Source of the DNA: Rhexocercosporidium sp. MPI-PUGE-AT-0058
Taxonomy: Eukaryota; Ascomycota; Leotiomycetes; Helotiales
DNA: 64,000 nucleotides
Direction of reading: 5' to 3'
Assembly: GCA_020746875.1 (NCBI GenBank)
Contig: JAGTJL010000007.1
Location: 558,001-622,000, forward strand
Every line of letters begins with the position of its first letter. Positions within the stretch are counted from its first letter, which is position 1. The translations under genes were made by a program, and so were the position numbers. The notes below the pieces were generated by a model that worked only from the letters and a program-made list of their open reading frames with translations, searched no databases and was not told the origin of the DNA. Below are positions 12,319-22,683 of the stretch, one piece after another.

Positions 12319-14210
12319 ATGGATATGGACACTACGTTTAGTGAACGGCCAGTGAGAATGGCTGAACATGCATGTACTTCCTGTCGAAGCCGGAAGAGGA
12401 AGTGTGACAAGCTGCTCCCTACTTGCTCGCTCTGCACGAGGTGAGCCTCATTTCCACCTCAGTGCCTTGCGCCATTCAAGACAAAGAAAGATCTGACAAT
12501 AATATCCAATCAGAAAATCCCTGACCTGTTCCTACACCACAAGAGCCGGCCATGACGCCTCACCACCCCCACCATACCTAACCCCCACCTTCACCCTCTC
12601 CCCCGCCCACCAGTCAGCAGCCAGCACCAGTACCCGCAACACCTTTCCCCCAGTCTTCTTCCTCGACTCAAAGATCTTCCAATTAAGTCAACTAGAGATT
12701 CCCACCCTCTCCATCCCCACACCAGCCTACCTCCCGCCGCTAATAGGCGAATTTAACACATGGCGATCGACGGCTGCGAATTTCTTCGATACGGTTCATA
12801 GATGGTTACCGATTGTCTCAAAAGCACGATTATATAGCCATTTGTTGAATCCGCTCGTACCGAGACGGACGGATGTAGCGCTTCTAGTACTGTGTATGAA
12901 GCTTGCGACTTTGTTCCCAACCTCATCCCCTACTTCCGATCGGGTTGAATTGGATGAGGACGGAGACAGGGGAGAGAGAGAATGGGTGCCTCCGGTGGAG
13001 TATCTCGCTGCTAAGAGATTGCATGCGGATTTAGTCGAAGGGGGTGGATTTAGCACGCAGGTTTTACAGAGTGGAGTTTTGATTGCATTGTATGAGTATG
13101 GCCATGCGATATATCCCGCTGCATACCTCTCGATCGGTGCTTGTGCTCGGTATGGCATCTCGGCTGGGTTGGATGGGAGTGGGATGGAGCAGGTCAAAAA
13201 GACTTATAATTGGGTGGAAGAGGAGGAGCAGAAGAGGGTTTGGTGGGCGGTGCTTATTCTGGATCGGTATGTATAGAGTGTCTGGGTTGGATATCCGGTT
13301 TCATTGGATGTGTGTGCTCATTAGAGTAGGGCTGTGAATCTGGGGAACCCGAGCAGGTCGCTAGCGACGCAGGAACCGCATCCGTCCAGTCCTTTACCTG
13401 CTGCCGATGATGCGTGGGATGCTGGTGTATGTACTGTCTCGTTCACATAAGTGACACTTGGTTATGCTGAGCTGACTGATTCAGGCTTCCTCATCTGGTG
13501 AATCATTCACATTGTCCTCTCCAACGAATCTACGAATGGGTCGATTCGCGCGGTTTGCGCAGGCTATATATCTGCTAGGCCGAGTCTACAAACATGTCTC
13601 TGACCAGACAGGCGACCATGAATTCCTGCAAGAAGAAGCAGTCCAGCTTCGAAGAACTATCGAGGCTTTGGTGATCTTGACCGATCTCGAAGGTAGTCAA
13701 AGCAATAAGCTGGAGTTCTGTACCCAAACTGCTTTGTCTTATAGGTGAGTCGCCGTCTTTCGAGCTCTCCATTACATCGTAGTTGATATTAGTAGTGGGC
13801 TTTTCCGTCTCCAAGATACTTTTAGTTCCCTCCCAGCCTGCCTCTTGGAAAACGAAAAATGGAGTTCAACCACGGCAATCGCGGACAAAGTCGCCGTATC
13901 AGCCGCCGGTCTCGCAAATATGGTCTGCCATCGAGTTCCCGCTGTGCCTACTCGACTAGTGTCTCCATTCATCTTGGATCTGTTCTACAATGCGAGGATT
14001 ATATGGGGTGAGAGGGCACACCAGACTGGGGATAGGGATGCTATTAGGGCGGCCGAGGATCTGAATAATGTATTGATAGAGCTGAATGGGCGGTGGAGAG
14101 CTGCTGGTAGGTCTCGAGGTCGATGCGTCGTGGGTGGTTGAGAGGTGAGGCTGACATTACTAGGGGCGTATTTGGAGATTGTGAAGGCTTGTGAGATGGC
14201 GTACTGCTGA
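12319..14210 (+). CDS. Zn2Cys6 fungal transcription factor (529 aa, 6 exons)
   Basis: Exons 12319-12440, 12514-13266, 13330-13426, 13485-13744, 13796-14106 and 14164-14210 (1590 bases). The N-terminus carries a binuclear zinc cluster of spacing C-x2-C-x6-C-x6-C-x2-C-x6-C (ACTSCRSRKRKC ... CSLCTRKSLTC), split by intron 1 as is common in this family. The middle region, with RRTDVALLVLCMKLATLF, YLSIGACARYGIS and EEEQKRVWWAVLILDR, matches the conserved core of the fungal-specific transcription factor domain. It should be a nuclear DNA-binding regulator. Its targets are unknown; adjacency to the epoxide hydrolase is suggestive only. The last exon, 47 bases, is the least certain. Confidence 0.92.
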
Positions 14211-14280
14211 GATATCCTTCGGATAAAATGCTCTCGCCTCGGAAATTCCTGAAGCCCGAATCTGCTGTAGCGCTTTGCAA

Positions 14281-15023
14281 TTATTGGAGGGGTATCGATC
14301 CGGTCTGTGGCGGGTTTACAGAAGCCTTTTCCCAGAACCACCGGAATTTGGATTTGTCGTTCCGCCACAGCATTTCTAGCTTCCCAGCGTTGTTTCTCTT
14401 CCATGTACAAACGAGAAGTACAGCGACAATACCAATGACCAGACCCGCGAGGCCGACAATCATTCCTATAATATCCGCCGTGCCAATGCTACTTCCTGAT
14501 TTTGAAGCCGTTGGGTTCTTGGATGTCGGAGAGGCGGATGAGATTGAAGGCGAGGTGGTAGTCGGCACTGTTCCCAGAGAAGCTGTCGAGTCTGCAACAG
14601 CCGGTTCAGCGCAGATGTACTGCGTTTGATAGAGAAGATCAACTCACCGGTCTCAGTCCTAGTCGCAGTCACCGTTGCCCCGAAAGCAGCAGGCTTCAAG
14701 CTCCCCGGCACAGTAAAATTATCCTGCGCGCAAAGATCTGTATGCGTATTCCAGAATAACTGTTGCTCACTCTGGTCACACGTACCCAGGGCTCCCGCGA
14801 CACAGCTAAGTACCTGGTCGTAGAAGAGTCGAACTTGTGTATCGGTCCACAGGGCATTGGGACCGCCCATCTGACCGCACACGCAGCCTCTGAAATAGCC
14901 GGCTTTGTTTCCGTTGTTGCATGGGTGTATGTAATTCGCTTCGTCCAGGAGGCAGATTCGTGAGCAGGCAGGGTAGAGACAGGGGTGGAGAGTACCAGTT
15001 GTGGTGCAGCTAGGTGCAGACAT
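14281..15023 (-). CDS. Cysteine-rich single-pass membrane protein (228 aa, 2 exons)
   Basis: Exon 1 is 15023-14648 and exon 2 14590/14591-14281, joined over a GTGAGT...TTGCAG intron. The N-terminal ~125 residues are Cys-rich (CTTTG, CLYPACSRIC, HPC, GCVCGQ, SCVAGALGTC, LCAQD), then comes a Ser/Thr stalk, one transmembrane helix (IIGMIVGLAGLVIGIVAVLL) and a short basic tail. The cysteine-rich ectodomain plus helix resembles fungal surface receptors, but the cysteine spacing is not a clear CFEM domain. No signal peptide follows the ATG at 15023. An in-frame ATG at 15128 adds a hydrophobic stretch (FLTLIPPFPQLFPFL) that could be one. Confidence 0.75.
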
Positions 15024-15390
15024 TGCTGATTTGGGGATGGATAGCGTTTTGCAGGTGCATAAAAAAGGAAAAAGCTGGGGGAAAGGAGGAATTAATGTCA
15101 GAAATGCTCTGAAATCAGAGCTGAACAATATTTACTTTATTTTGGCAGGTCAAGCCACGGGCGTTCTTGGCTGGCAATGAATAGGGAAAGTTACACAAGG
15201 CTGTGAGACGAAAGCAGCACAGTGGCTGGAGCTGAGAAAGTCTTCGGGCCATCGCAGACAATTATTAAACGTAAAACGTGGCCGTGTTAAAAAAAAAAAG
15301 GAAAAAAGAAAAAGAAAAGAAGAACCGGGCGTTAGTGTAAAACCAAAAGCCCAGAATCCCAAAACGTTTATTCATTCATCAAATCGTAGC
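15024..15390. other. Spacer between two minus-strand genes
   Basis: Upstream region of the Cys-rich membrane protein and 3' flank of the epoxide hydrolase. Contains an A-run at about 15289-15320. No gene seen. Confidence 0.5.
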
Positions 15391-16380
15391 TTACAAATTG
15401 GCCCTCGCACCAACCTGCCCAACAAGAAACTCCTCAATGTAACGATTGACATCGGCCGGCTTTTCCCACAACGCCCAATGGCTGGCATTGACCTCACCTC
15501 TCGTTAAACTCCTAAAATACTTGTCCATCCCGGCACTCATAGAGGGGGGTAAAGCCGCGTCTCTGGTCCCCGCAATGTACAGTGCTGGCATATCGAGCTT
15601 GAACCCATCCATCTTCTCCGCCATCTCCTTCTCGTCCTCGAAATTGAGCTCTTGCGTACGGTACCAATTCAACGGCCCTTGCATACCGTGAATAGCATAT
15701 TGCTTGACATAGTAGTCTATTTCCTCTTTGGTCAAGAGAGGGGAAGGTCCGATTTCTGGGAGGGCATCGAAGAGGACTCCTTTCTCAACCGAGAATCCTG
15801 CTTCGCCCTTGGGAGTACGTCCACCATACATGCCGTTCAGAAATTGACGGAGTTTCTCCTCGCCGACAATCTCGGCTTCAACTTCTGGGCCTCGGAGCTG
15901 AAGTTGGTACTTGAAGTTTGGCATGACTGTAGCGTCGAGGAACTCCTTCCGGGGGGAATTGTACGGAGTGCAGACGCTGAAGACGGCCGAGATGAGTTTC
16001 GGGTACCAAAGAGCGAAGCGGTAGACAACGGCTCCTCCCCAATCGTGACCTCCCAGAATGATGCTCGAGAGGCCGAGTTGATCCGCGAGGGTGGCTAGGT
16101 CGTCGGCGGCTCGTTTGTAGGTGTAGAATGATGGAGACTCCGGTGCGTCTGTTCCAGCATATCCCATCATATTGGGAACGACAACACGCAGCCCGAGTGA
16201 GATGAGATGGGGAATCTGATATCTCCAGCCGAATGCCATATCTGGCCAGCCGTGGACGAGGAAAATCGTACTCAGTGCTTTGCCCTGTGGTTCGGCTAGA
16301 ATGTAGCTGTAGGTGACGCCATTGAGCTTGGCGGTCTTGTATTGGACTCGAGAGTCATTTGGGGTGAGTTTGTCAACCAT
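15391..16380 (-). CDS. Soluble epoxide hydrolase (alpha/beta hydrolase, 329 aa)
   Basis: Single exon. It would open epoxides to diols by an Asp nucleophile. From the ATG at 16380 the visible motifs are the oxyanion-hole HGWPD (residues 43-47), the nucleophile elbow GGHDWGG (Asp113), a lid tyrosine in LNWYR (Tyr240), the charge-relay Asp in GTRDAAL (Asp274) and the catalytic His in ASHWALWEKP (His301). The length is normal for the family. An in-frame ATG at 16467 would add 29 residues with no targeting character, so the downstream start is preferred. No signal peptide, hence probably cytosolic. It may act in detoxification or on a secondary metabolite; nothing nearby decides which. Confidence 0.93.
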   Translation of the reverse strand: MVDKLTPNDSRVQYKTAKLNGVTYSYILAEPQGKALSTIFLVHGWPDMAFGWRYQIPHLISLGLRVVVPNMMGYAGTDAPESPSFYTYKRAADDLATLADQLGLSSIILGGHDWGGAVVYRFALWYPKLISAVFSVCTPYNSPRKEFLDATVMPNFKYQLQLRGPEVEAEIVGEEKLRQFLNGMYGGRTPKGEAGFSVEKGVLFDALPEIGPSPLLTKEEIDYYVKQYAIHGMQGPLNWYRTQELNFEDEKEMAEKMDGFKLDMPALYIAGTRDAALPPSMSAGMDKYFRSLTRGEVNASHWALWEKPADVNRYIEEFLVGQVGARANL

Positions 16381-16944
16381 TGTTGCGTCTTGGCCGATGG
16401 GGTTGGTGTTGTAGTTCGTGCAAGGCTGAGGTTTGGGCGGGGTTGTCTGGATCTTTATCCTCTGCAAGGCGGAGTCCCAAGAAATGCCGTACCTCGGCCG
16501 TTTCGAAGTGCATGGGTGACCCGCCGTCCGAGTGGGACAATAATACTAGACTTCGTACCCATATCTTGTGAACACAGTTTCGGTCTTGCAGGACATGTTC
16601 GAGAAGCTCCCACTATCGGTCCGGCCGGCTCTTACGCCCGAAAGACGTGTCAATGATGACAGATCTAAAGCTATTTATTCCCCTGCGTGGGTTTAACATC
16701 ACGTATAAGTCCACATTTCCTTACTGAAATCCGTTTCACTTCCTCCGATTCCGAGAATCTGACCGACAACTGCAGCAACCACCTGACATTTGAAAACAAT
16801 GTTTGAGCTAGGTCATAGCACAAATATAAAATGTATATACAAGAAGGCCACAGCGAGTGATAACTTTCCGACCAAGTGGAGTACTGCACACATTTTGAGC
16901 AATGCAAATCATCCCCAGTATCCAGGGGCTGAAATTGCCGAAGT
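16381..16944. other. Spacer, no gene
   Basis: Promoter side of the epoxide hydrolase and 3' flank of the pinin-like gene. A 153-codon ORF at 16671-17132 on the minus strand overlaps the last pinin exon in another frame and is rejected. Confidence 0.5.
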
Positions 16945-17982
16945 TTAGTAAATAACCGTATCCTCGGCATTCTCAACGACAACTTCGCCGTTATGCTCTT
17001 CCTGAGCCTGATTTTCAGCCGTGTGCTGCTCTGACTGGGGTATTTGTACAGGGGAATTAGTAGTATCATCAGCTTTGGAAACAGAGGGAGACTCGGCTTG
17101 AGGCTCACCCACCGTCTCGTTAGACGTGCCATTAGAACTTTCTTCCTTCTCTTTTCTTCCTGGGCGATCGGGATGTCGTAAGTCGAACTGTGAAGTTTCC
17201 TTCTCGACTGTGACTTCGGCTTCCTTGATCTGGGTCTTGATTCGCTCTTCGTCTTCAGGTAGCAACTCCCAAGGTTTGTAGTACTGTGGATTTAGTTAGC
17301 AATGGGTTTCCGCCAGACACTAGCTATGCACGGTATACATACAATTTTCGGTTCTGCTTTTGTGCATAGGAAATTTGCCATAGCTAGAAGGTTGGAATGT
17401 CGTGTTCGCATCTATAGACAGTCAGCGAATAGTCATTCCCTCGTCACATAGGTTCACGAACCTCTGCTTCGTCGTATATGATCTGTTCCGCCCTCCGAAC
17501 GGCCTTCAAGTCCGCTAGCTTCTCTCTCCTCCGAGCTTCATCGGCTTCCTTCTGCAGCTTGACCTTCTCATGCTGGCGCTTCTCGATTTCGAGCCTTCTC
17601 TTCTGCTGCCCATTTGGCGTACTCTGGCTCAATGTGCTAAGAAGTCCACCGAATAATCGTTGTCCGCGTTTCTTTTCTTCCTGGATGCTGCTCTTTCTTC
17701 GGTTTTGCGCCCTATCTTCAGGCTTGGCTTCTGGCTCGGGTTTTGAGGACTCGATTGGTTTGGGAGAATCGCGAAGTGTGGGAGGAGAGCGGCTGCTTGC
17801 ATCGAGAGAAAGCCGGGGACGTTTTGACGTCGAATCCGAGGCTGATGATTGTCGTCGTTTCAAAGGAGCTGTGGAAGCTTCAGCCTCGGGGAGAACGACT
17901 GCGGAAGCAATTGGTCTACGCAGATAATTAGCATTTGCATGACAATGCGGACATAAAATAATTACCCATCGACATCAGCCAT
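16945..17982 (-). CDS. Pinin/SDK/memA-type splicing-associated protein (292 aa, 4 exons)
   Basis: Exons 17982-17966, 17915-17462, 17411-17343 and 17283-16945, 879 bases in total. The core RGQRLFGGLLSTLSQ followed by the charged helical stretch QQKRRLEIEKRQHEKVKLQK and the distal motif RTRHSNLLAMANFLCTKAEP...YYKPWELLPEDEERI is the pinin/SDK/memA conserved region; splicing is what joins the two halves. The N-terminus is Ser/Arg/Pro-rich with basic tracts (KRRQSS, SKRPRLS) and the C-terminus is acidic. In other eukaryotes the family acts in nuclear speckles and exon-junction-associated complexes. The 17-base first exon lies just inside the promoter shared with the PHF5A gene. Confidence 0.92.
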
Positions 17983-18298
17983 GATCAATTCGCTGCTTAA
18001 CAATACTATTTGAAGGTGGTTGTCGCTTCAAGAATGAAGTCAGGGAGGAATCAGGCTGAGCAACCTCGAGCATGCGGTTCTTGTCTCAATTAGTACTAGT
18101 CCACTGGTCCGTGCTTAGAAAGCAATTCTGGAACTCTTCTGGTGGCGGCATCAGATTATTATTGAAAGCCTTGAGATCAACAGCCTCGTCAGTTCTACAA
18201 CTACAACACACAATCAACCAACATTCGAAGCTTCCCCGAAGCTGACGCAGTATTCGCGTAGCACATCCAGCCCAGCAACAACGTGCTAGGTCTTCATC
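17983..18298. promoter_or_regulatory. Bidirectional promoter of two splicing genes
   Basis: The 316 bases separate the ATGs of the pinin-like gene (minus) and the PHF5A/Rds3 gene (plus). No TATA box stands out. Confidence 0.6.
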
Positions 18299-18788
18299 AT
18301 GTCTCGCCATCATCCGTAAGTCCCCCACCGTGCCCCTCCCAAACTGTACCTTTTCACCCCTGCTCTCCTCTCTTGCCTCTCTTTGATGTATTGTGAGAAG
18401 CTTTAATATACTAACACTCTGTCCAGCGATCTCGTTATGTGCCGCAAACAATCAGGTATCGCCATCGGCCGCCTCTGCGACAAATGCGACGGCAAATGCC
18501 CAGTCTGCGATTCCTACGTCCGGCCTACAACTCTCGTACGAATCTGCGACGAATGCAGTTTTGGGAACTACCAGAACAAGTGTGTGGTCTGTGGTGGTGA
18601 GGTATGTACTCCTTGCATCCTTAGACACTGGGCACAAGCTAACATATCGCCAGGGAATTTCTGACGCCTTTTATTGCTTCGAATGCACCCGATTGGAGAA
18701 GGATAGAGATGGATGCCCGAAGATTATAAATCTAGGATCCTCGAGGACGGATCTGTTCTACCAGAAAAAGAATTTTAGGAATCACTAG
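18299..18788 (+). CDS. PHF5A/Rds3/Ini1 SF3b-complex subunit (108 aa, 3 exons)
   Basis: Exons 18299-18315, 18427-18601 and 18654-18788 (327 bases). The product begins [20 protein letters not shown] and carries the array of CxxC knuckles characteristic of PHF5: [25 protein letters not shown] and [15 protein letters not shown], ending [16 protein letters not shown]. This is an almost invariant zinc protein of the U2 snRNP SF3b complex needed for branch-site recognition. Length and motif order are typical. The first exon is just 17 bases, so the ATG would be missed without splicing. It is expected to be essential and nuclear. Confidence 0.97.
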
Positions 18789-19165
18789 CAGGCGTAATTT
18801 GGGGAAGGATATCTCGGCGCTTCGGAGACTGGACGATACCTCGTACTGGAGCTTGTTTGTCTGCATAGCGAGGAGTTCTAGGATTATGCGCAATGGCTAG
18901 CGTGACGATTTCGATAAAAAGAATAAAATCTGTGTGTTTTCTTCAGTTAGTATCGCATGTTGCTTCAAGCGTTGACGCTTTTTCTGGGGCGAAGCTAAAT
19001 CGCAGCCTTCCAACGTCACAATTCGGTCATTTTCTCAACACTAAATACCTAGGTACCACTTTCCGTTTGTGACGTCTTTCCTCTGTTCTTCGCAATGCTT
19101 CTTCTGTTCAACTCTCTTTCCCTTTCACCTTCTTGGATTGAATCTCCTACAGCTCCCTTTTAAGG
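18789..19165. other. Spacer, no gene
   Basis: About 380 bases between the PHF5A gene and the next, broken, gene. Nothing recognisable. Confidence 0.5.
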
Positions 19166-20312
19166 ATGTTCGGGATGGAGAGCGTCAAGGCCACACTAAA
19201 TGCACCCTTCATTCCCAAACTCACCGCAGAAGAGCGCGGTGACTTACCGTTCCATATCTCCAGCACACACGCTTACATCTTTGAGCTTGAACGCCGAATA
19301 TATGTTGCCCGCACGAGCCTCCTCATCATGTCCCGCTGCATGAAAGCCATACTTCTTCCGTCCGTCGACCCCTCGAAGTTATTCTCTAGTAGATTTGGCG
19401 TCTTCGACCTCCCCAGAGCGATCGCTAATCTTGAGGAGAGTTGTAGCCTAGTTTAACAGGACCAACAAGATAACCTACGCCAACAGGACATGAGGTGCAA
19501 TACTATAATTCCTGCAGAGCTAGTTGAATTGCCGGTAGTCGTTGTACCCGAATCAGAAAGGAAGATTTCCCTGCCCCAATCCTTAAATCGTGCCTACATT
19601 GCCACACTGAAATGGAGCACTGAGGGCTCTTACTACCCTTAAGGTCAAGGAACAAGAACTAAAGGCGGACGTCAAGCGCTGGGGCGATATCTACACACGT
19701 ATGACCTCGGAAGAACCACAATCTCTAGTCCAAGGGCAAAGAAAGCAGCCATTCTCCACGCTACCCTCGTTCACAAGCAGTCAGCCGACGCTCAGGAACT
19801 CTGTGGGAAGAAGTCAGCTGCCGAGACCTCGGGGTGGGATCTGGGATCCGCAAGGATATGAGAATATGGTTTCGATCAAGAGCAAAGCCGTTCCAGTCCG
19901 AGAGATTGTTGCGAGGGCTATGCAAAGCGCAGATCCATTGGGGACTGCTGTCTCGGGAGACCACATGGCAAATGGAGCGCTTCAAAATCGAAGGCAATCG
20001 GCAAAAGAAGCATCCAATAAAGAGGGAGAGGACGATGAGGAGAACACAAATTCGGACGGAATTAAAGACAGTTGAGAGCTAGCTCAATACCACAGCTGCC
20101 GCCTGTATCAGAAAACCCTCCTATTCAGTCTGCGCCGTTTTGCCGCCAGTTGTGGCTAACGCGAAGGGTATGACTGAAGTTAAAGTTAAGAAACTTGGCA
20201 TGAATACAGGACGACCGGCGATATGGGTGGGGTTCATCAGAGACAATGCAGGGAGGGACCACAGTATTGAAAGTTTCCTCGATAGAAATCTAGTTGTGTT
20301 CTACTTGGCTTG
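19166..20312 (+). pseudogene. Probable pseudogene of an unknown, partly coiled-coil protein
   Basis: Coding-like sequence starts MFGMESVKATLNAPFIPKLT and runs 96 codons to a TAA (19454-19456). It continues in the same frame (QDQQDNLRQQDMRC ... LNRAYIATLKWSTEG) to about 19630, then must shift frame to read LTTLKVKEQELKADVKRWGD and on to a TGA at 20073. A further coding-like stretch in another frame (PPVVANAKGMTEVKVKKLG, 20140-20312) ends at TGA. One nonsense codon and at least one frameshift break what looks like a single gene. I could not find GT-AG introns that repair it. No family is recognised; a multi-exon gene remains possible. Confidence 0.5.
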
Positions 20313-20791
20313 ATTTTGTATTTCTTTTGGTCGGATAGACTTAGTGATGTGAGCTTGGAGCTTTTTTTTTGTGGGGGGGGGGGGGGGGTGGCAAAGGGAG
20401 CTGATTTGATTTCTTCGTGTGCTAATTTTGTATAGAAATGACCATGGCTGGACTCTGGAGCAATTATTTACTATAGATCTTATTGTACTTGTCAAGAGGA
20501 ATTAGTCGATAGATATTGAAGTTAAGAGCTCAATTTTGGATCAAGTAACATCCCCATGGAAAGAGATGTATCTCCCATGCCAGGTAGATAAATACATTAT
20601 TAGTTGAAAAGTACATGGTCTAGAGGGCTTTAAAATAGGACGATCTATTCTGTAAGGCAAAGCATGCTTGCTGAGACCTGAACGACGATGAGGACTCTTA
20701 TTGCTTTATCTGAATCTATAATATTCTACCTATTAATATGATATATCTCAGGCCAATGCTACAAAGTGACTTCAGCACTTGAAGTAACTTA
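20313..20791. other. Spacer with poly-G tract, left flank of transposon
   Basis: Holds a T-run followed by a run of 16 G (20373-20388) and the TA target site (20790-20791) of the transposon. No gene. Confidence 0.6.
20373..20388 (+). repeat. Homopolymer G16 tract
   Basis: Sixteen consecutive G directly after nine T and GT. Prone to length error in sequencing and to replication slippage. Confidence 0.9.
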
Positions 20792-20839
20792 ACGTCGAGC
20801 ACCTCCATTCCGCCCACCCCCCCATTCCGCCCACCTCGC
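20792..20839 (+). repeat. Left terminal inverted repeat of the transposon (48 bases)
   Basis: Begins ACGTCGAGCACC and contains two direct copies of CCATTCCGCCCACC separated by three C. The internal duplication looks like tandem transposase binding sites. Confidence 0.93.
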
Positions 20840-20920
20840 TTAACTTACCGCCATATTTACCTACTAACTTAAATAATTAATTACTCCTTGATTCTTTAAT
20901 CAATTCTTTTTAAATTTGGA

Positions 20921-22540
20921 ATGCGACTTGTCCTTATTATAAAGCCTCAATATACCGAGTACGATATTATATGTGCGCTTGTAGAGATCGCAAATGGCAA
21001 GTCTTTGCGAAAGGCATCGCTTGAGTGGGATATTCTAAGGTCTATACTTCGTGGCCGCAATATAACGACTTTGTCATACCGAGAAAGTGCTAGTCACTTA
21101 TAAAGGCTACTTACGGTAGTAGAGAGTCGATTAACTAATTGGATTCTGACTCAGGAGTCTCTCGGTCGTGGAGTTACGCATGCACAGATTAAGGTTTTTA
21201 GAGAGAGGCTTCTAGCTCTTTAAGGAGACCATTCACCACTCGGAAGACACTGGATTTACAAGTTTTTGGCACGGAATCCTATTCTAAAGACGAAGAGGCA
21301 AATATATATTGATTTTATACGTGTTAACGGCGCTTGTTCCGAAGTTATTAAGCCTTAGTTCCAAAAATTGAAAATTCCGGCTATTAAAGCTATCCTAGCT
21401 AGTTAACGATAGAATATGGACGAGACCGATATTATAGAAGGCTACGGTCTAAATGGATTTGTTATAGGGCACGCTAAAAAGCGCAAGATTTAAGGAAAAT
21501 AGCTAGGCTCACGTACTTAGACGTCAATTATTGAGTGCATTTCTACAACAAGGGTTTCTATACAACCTTTAATAATATATAAGGGAAAATCGGTGCAGTA
21601 ATAATAGTTTCCGTCTCAATTAGATGTATTCGATAATTAGCACTTCACTGTAACTAATAATAGGTGGACGACCGACGAAACCGCTTTTGAATGGCTAGAA
21701 AAGGTGTTTATCCTTTAGACGCAACTACGTGATCGTTCAGCAAGACTCCTTATCCTAGACGGCCACGGGAGCTATAAGACGACGGAATTCCTTTGGAAGT
21801 GCCTTGAATATAATATCTTCTTATTATATTTGCTTATATATACGTTATACGTCTTATAACCTTTAGATTTGATAATTTTCTCTGCTTTAAAGCGTGCTTA
21901 CCGAAAGGAACTGCATAAATTGAGTTCTTTAATTAATTATATACTAATTGATAAGCGCAATTTCCTTGTTTATTATTAGAAAGCACGTCAAGAAACTATT
22001 ACTCCTTTTAATATTAAATCTAGGTGGAGAACCAGTGGATTATGGCCGATATTTATAACTAAACCCTTAATGAGCCTATTATTACTAGAAAATAATAATA
22101 AATCGATAGAACCGGCTCTTTAAGAGCTTCAGAGAGTAATAATACTTTCTCCGGAGTCTTCTAGCACTTCTATTTAGTTACAGACTCCTAAAGCTAGAAA
22201 AGACCTCTATGCACAGATCCGTACGTTGGCGAGCGAATCATATAATCAACTTCTAACGCAACGTTTGCTCTTTAAGAAGATTGTAAAAGGAATTAATGAA
22301 AAGGATTACGAATTAGGGAAGGCAAATATAAGAATTAAAGAGTTAGAAGAAAGGTTAGAGTAATTAAAGCCGAGGAAAAGAAGGAAAGTGTAAACTAATC
22401 CAAATTCCAAGTTTGCGATAACACGTGCTATTCAAGAGGCTCAAATTGTAGCTAGAGATCGTCAAATTATATCCGTAGAATCAGAAACAGCAGGCGATTC
22501 TGATTCTATAATTTCTTATATAGAAGTTGACGTAGCGTAG
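20921..22540 (+). pseudogene. Degenerate DDE transposase gene
   Basis: First open stretch begins MRLVLIIKPQYTEYDIICAL at 20921, in an N-terminal helix-turn-helix-like region (ALVEIANGKSLRKAS). The remaining ~500 codons are recoverable in a nearly constant frame but are broken by more than ten stops. The distal part keeps the C-terminal charged helix EKDYELGKANIRIKELEERLE and the tail SVESETAGDSDSI. Confidence 0.88.
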
Positions 22541-22575
22541 AGTTATTAAGTGTTGAATAGAAAGTGCTGAATTAC

Positions 22576-22623
22576 GCGAGGTGGGCGGAATGGGGGGGTG
22601 GGCGGAATGGGGGTGCTCGACGT
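22576..22623 (-). repeat. Right terminal inverted repeat of the transposon (48 bases)
   Basis: Reverse complement of the left end with one difference (C instead of T at position 13), with the same pair of internal direct copies. Confidence 0.93.
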
Positions 22624-22683
22624 TATTGCCCCTCTAGATTTGCCTCGCCGCAACTTGCAATATGAGTATCTATATTGCCAACA

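Larger units (their letters stand above)
20792..22623 (+). mobile_element. pogo/Fot1-type DNA transposon, inactivated by RIP-like mutation
   Basis: A complete 1832-base element bounded by TA on both sides (20790-20791 and 22624-22625). The ends are 48-base inverted repeats with one mismatch. Inside, translation of the plus strand gives a Tc1/mariner-superfamily transposase: ESRLTNWIL, then NMDET (first catalytic Asp), LLILDGHGSYKTTEFLW (second Asp) and a stretch ending VL*PLDL. Many stops are TAG/TAA where Gln or Trp is expected. In the family the last region usually carries His-Thr-Ser-His before Leu-Gln-Pro-Leu-Asp, and here His reads as Tyr and Ser as Leu, all C-to-T changes. The AT content is far above that of the neighbouring genes. 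It cannot encode an active transposase. Confidence 0.92.
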
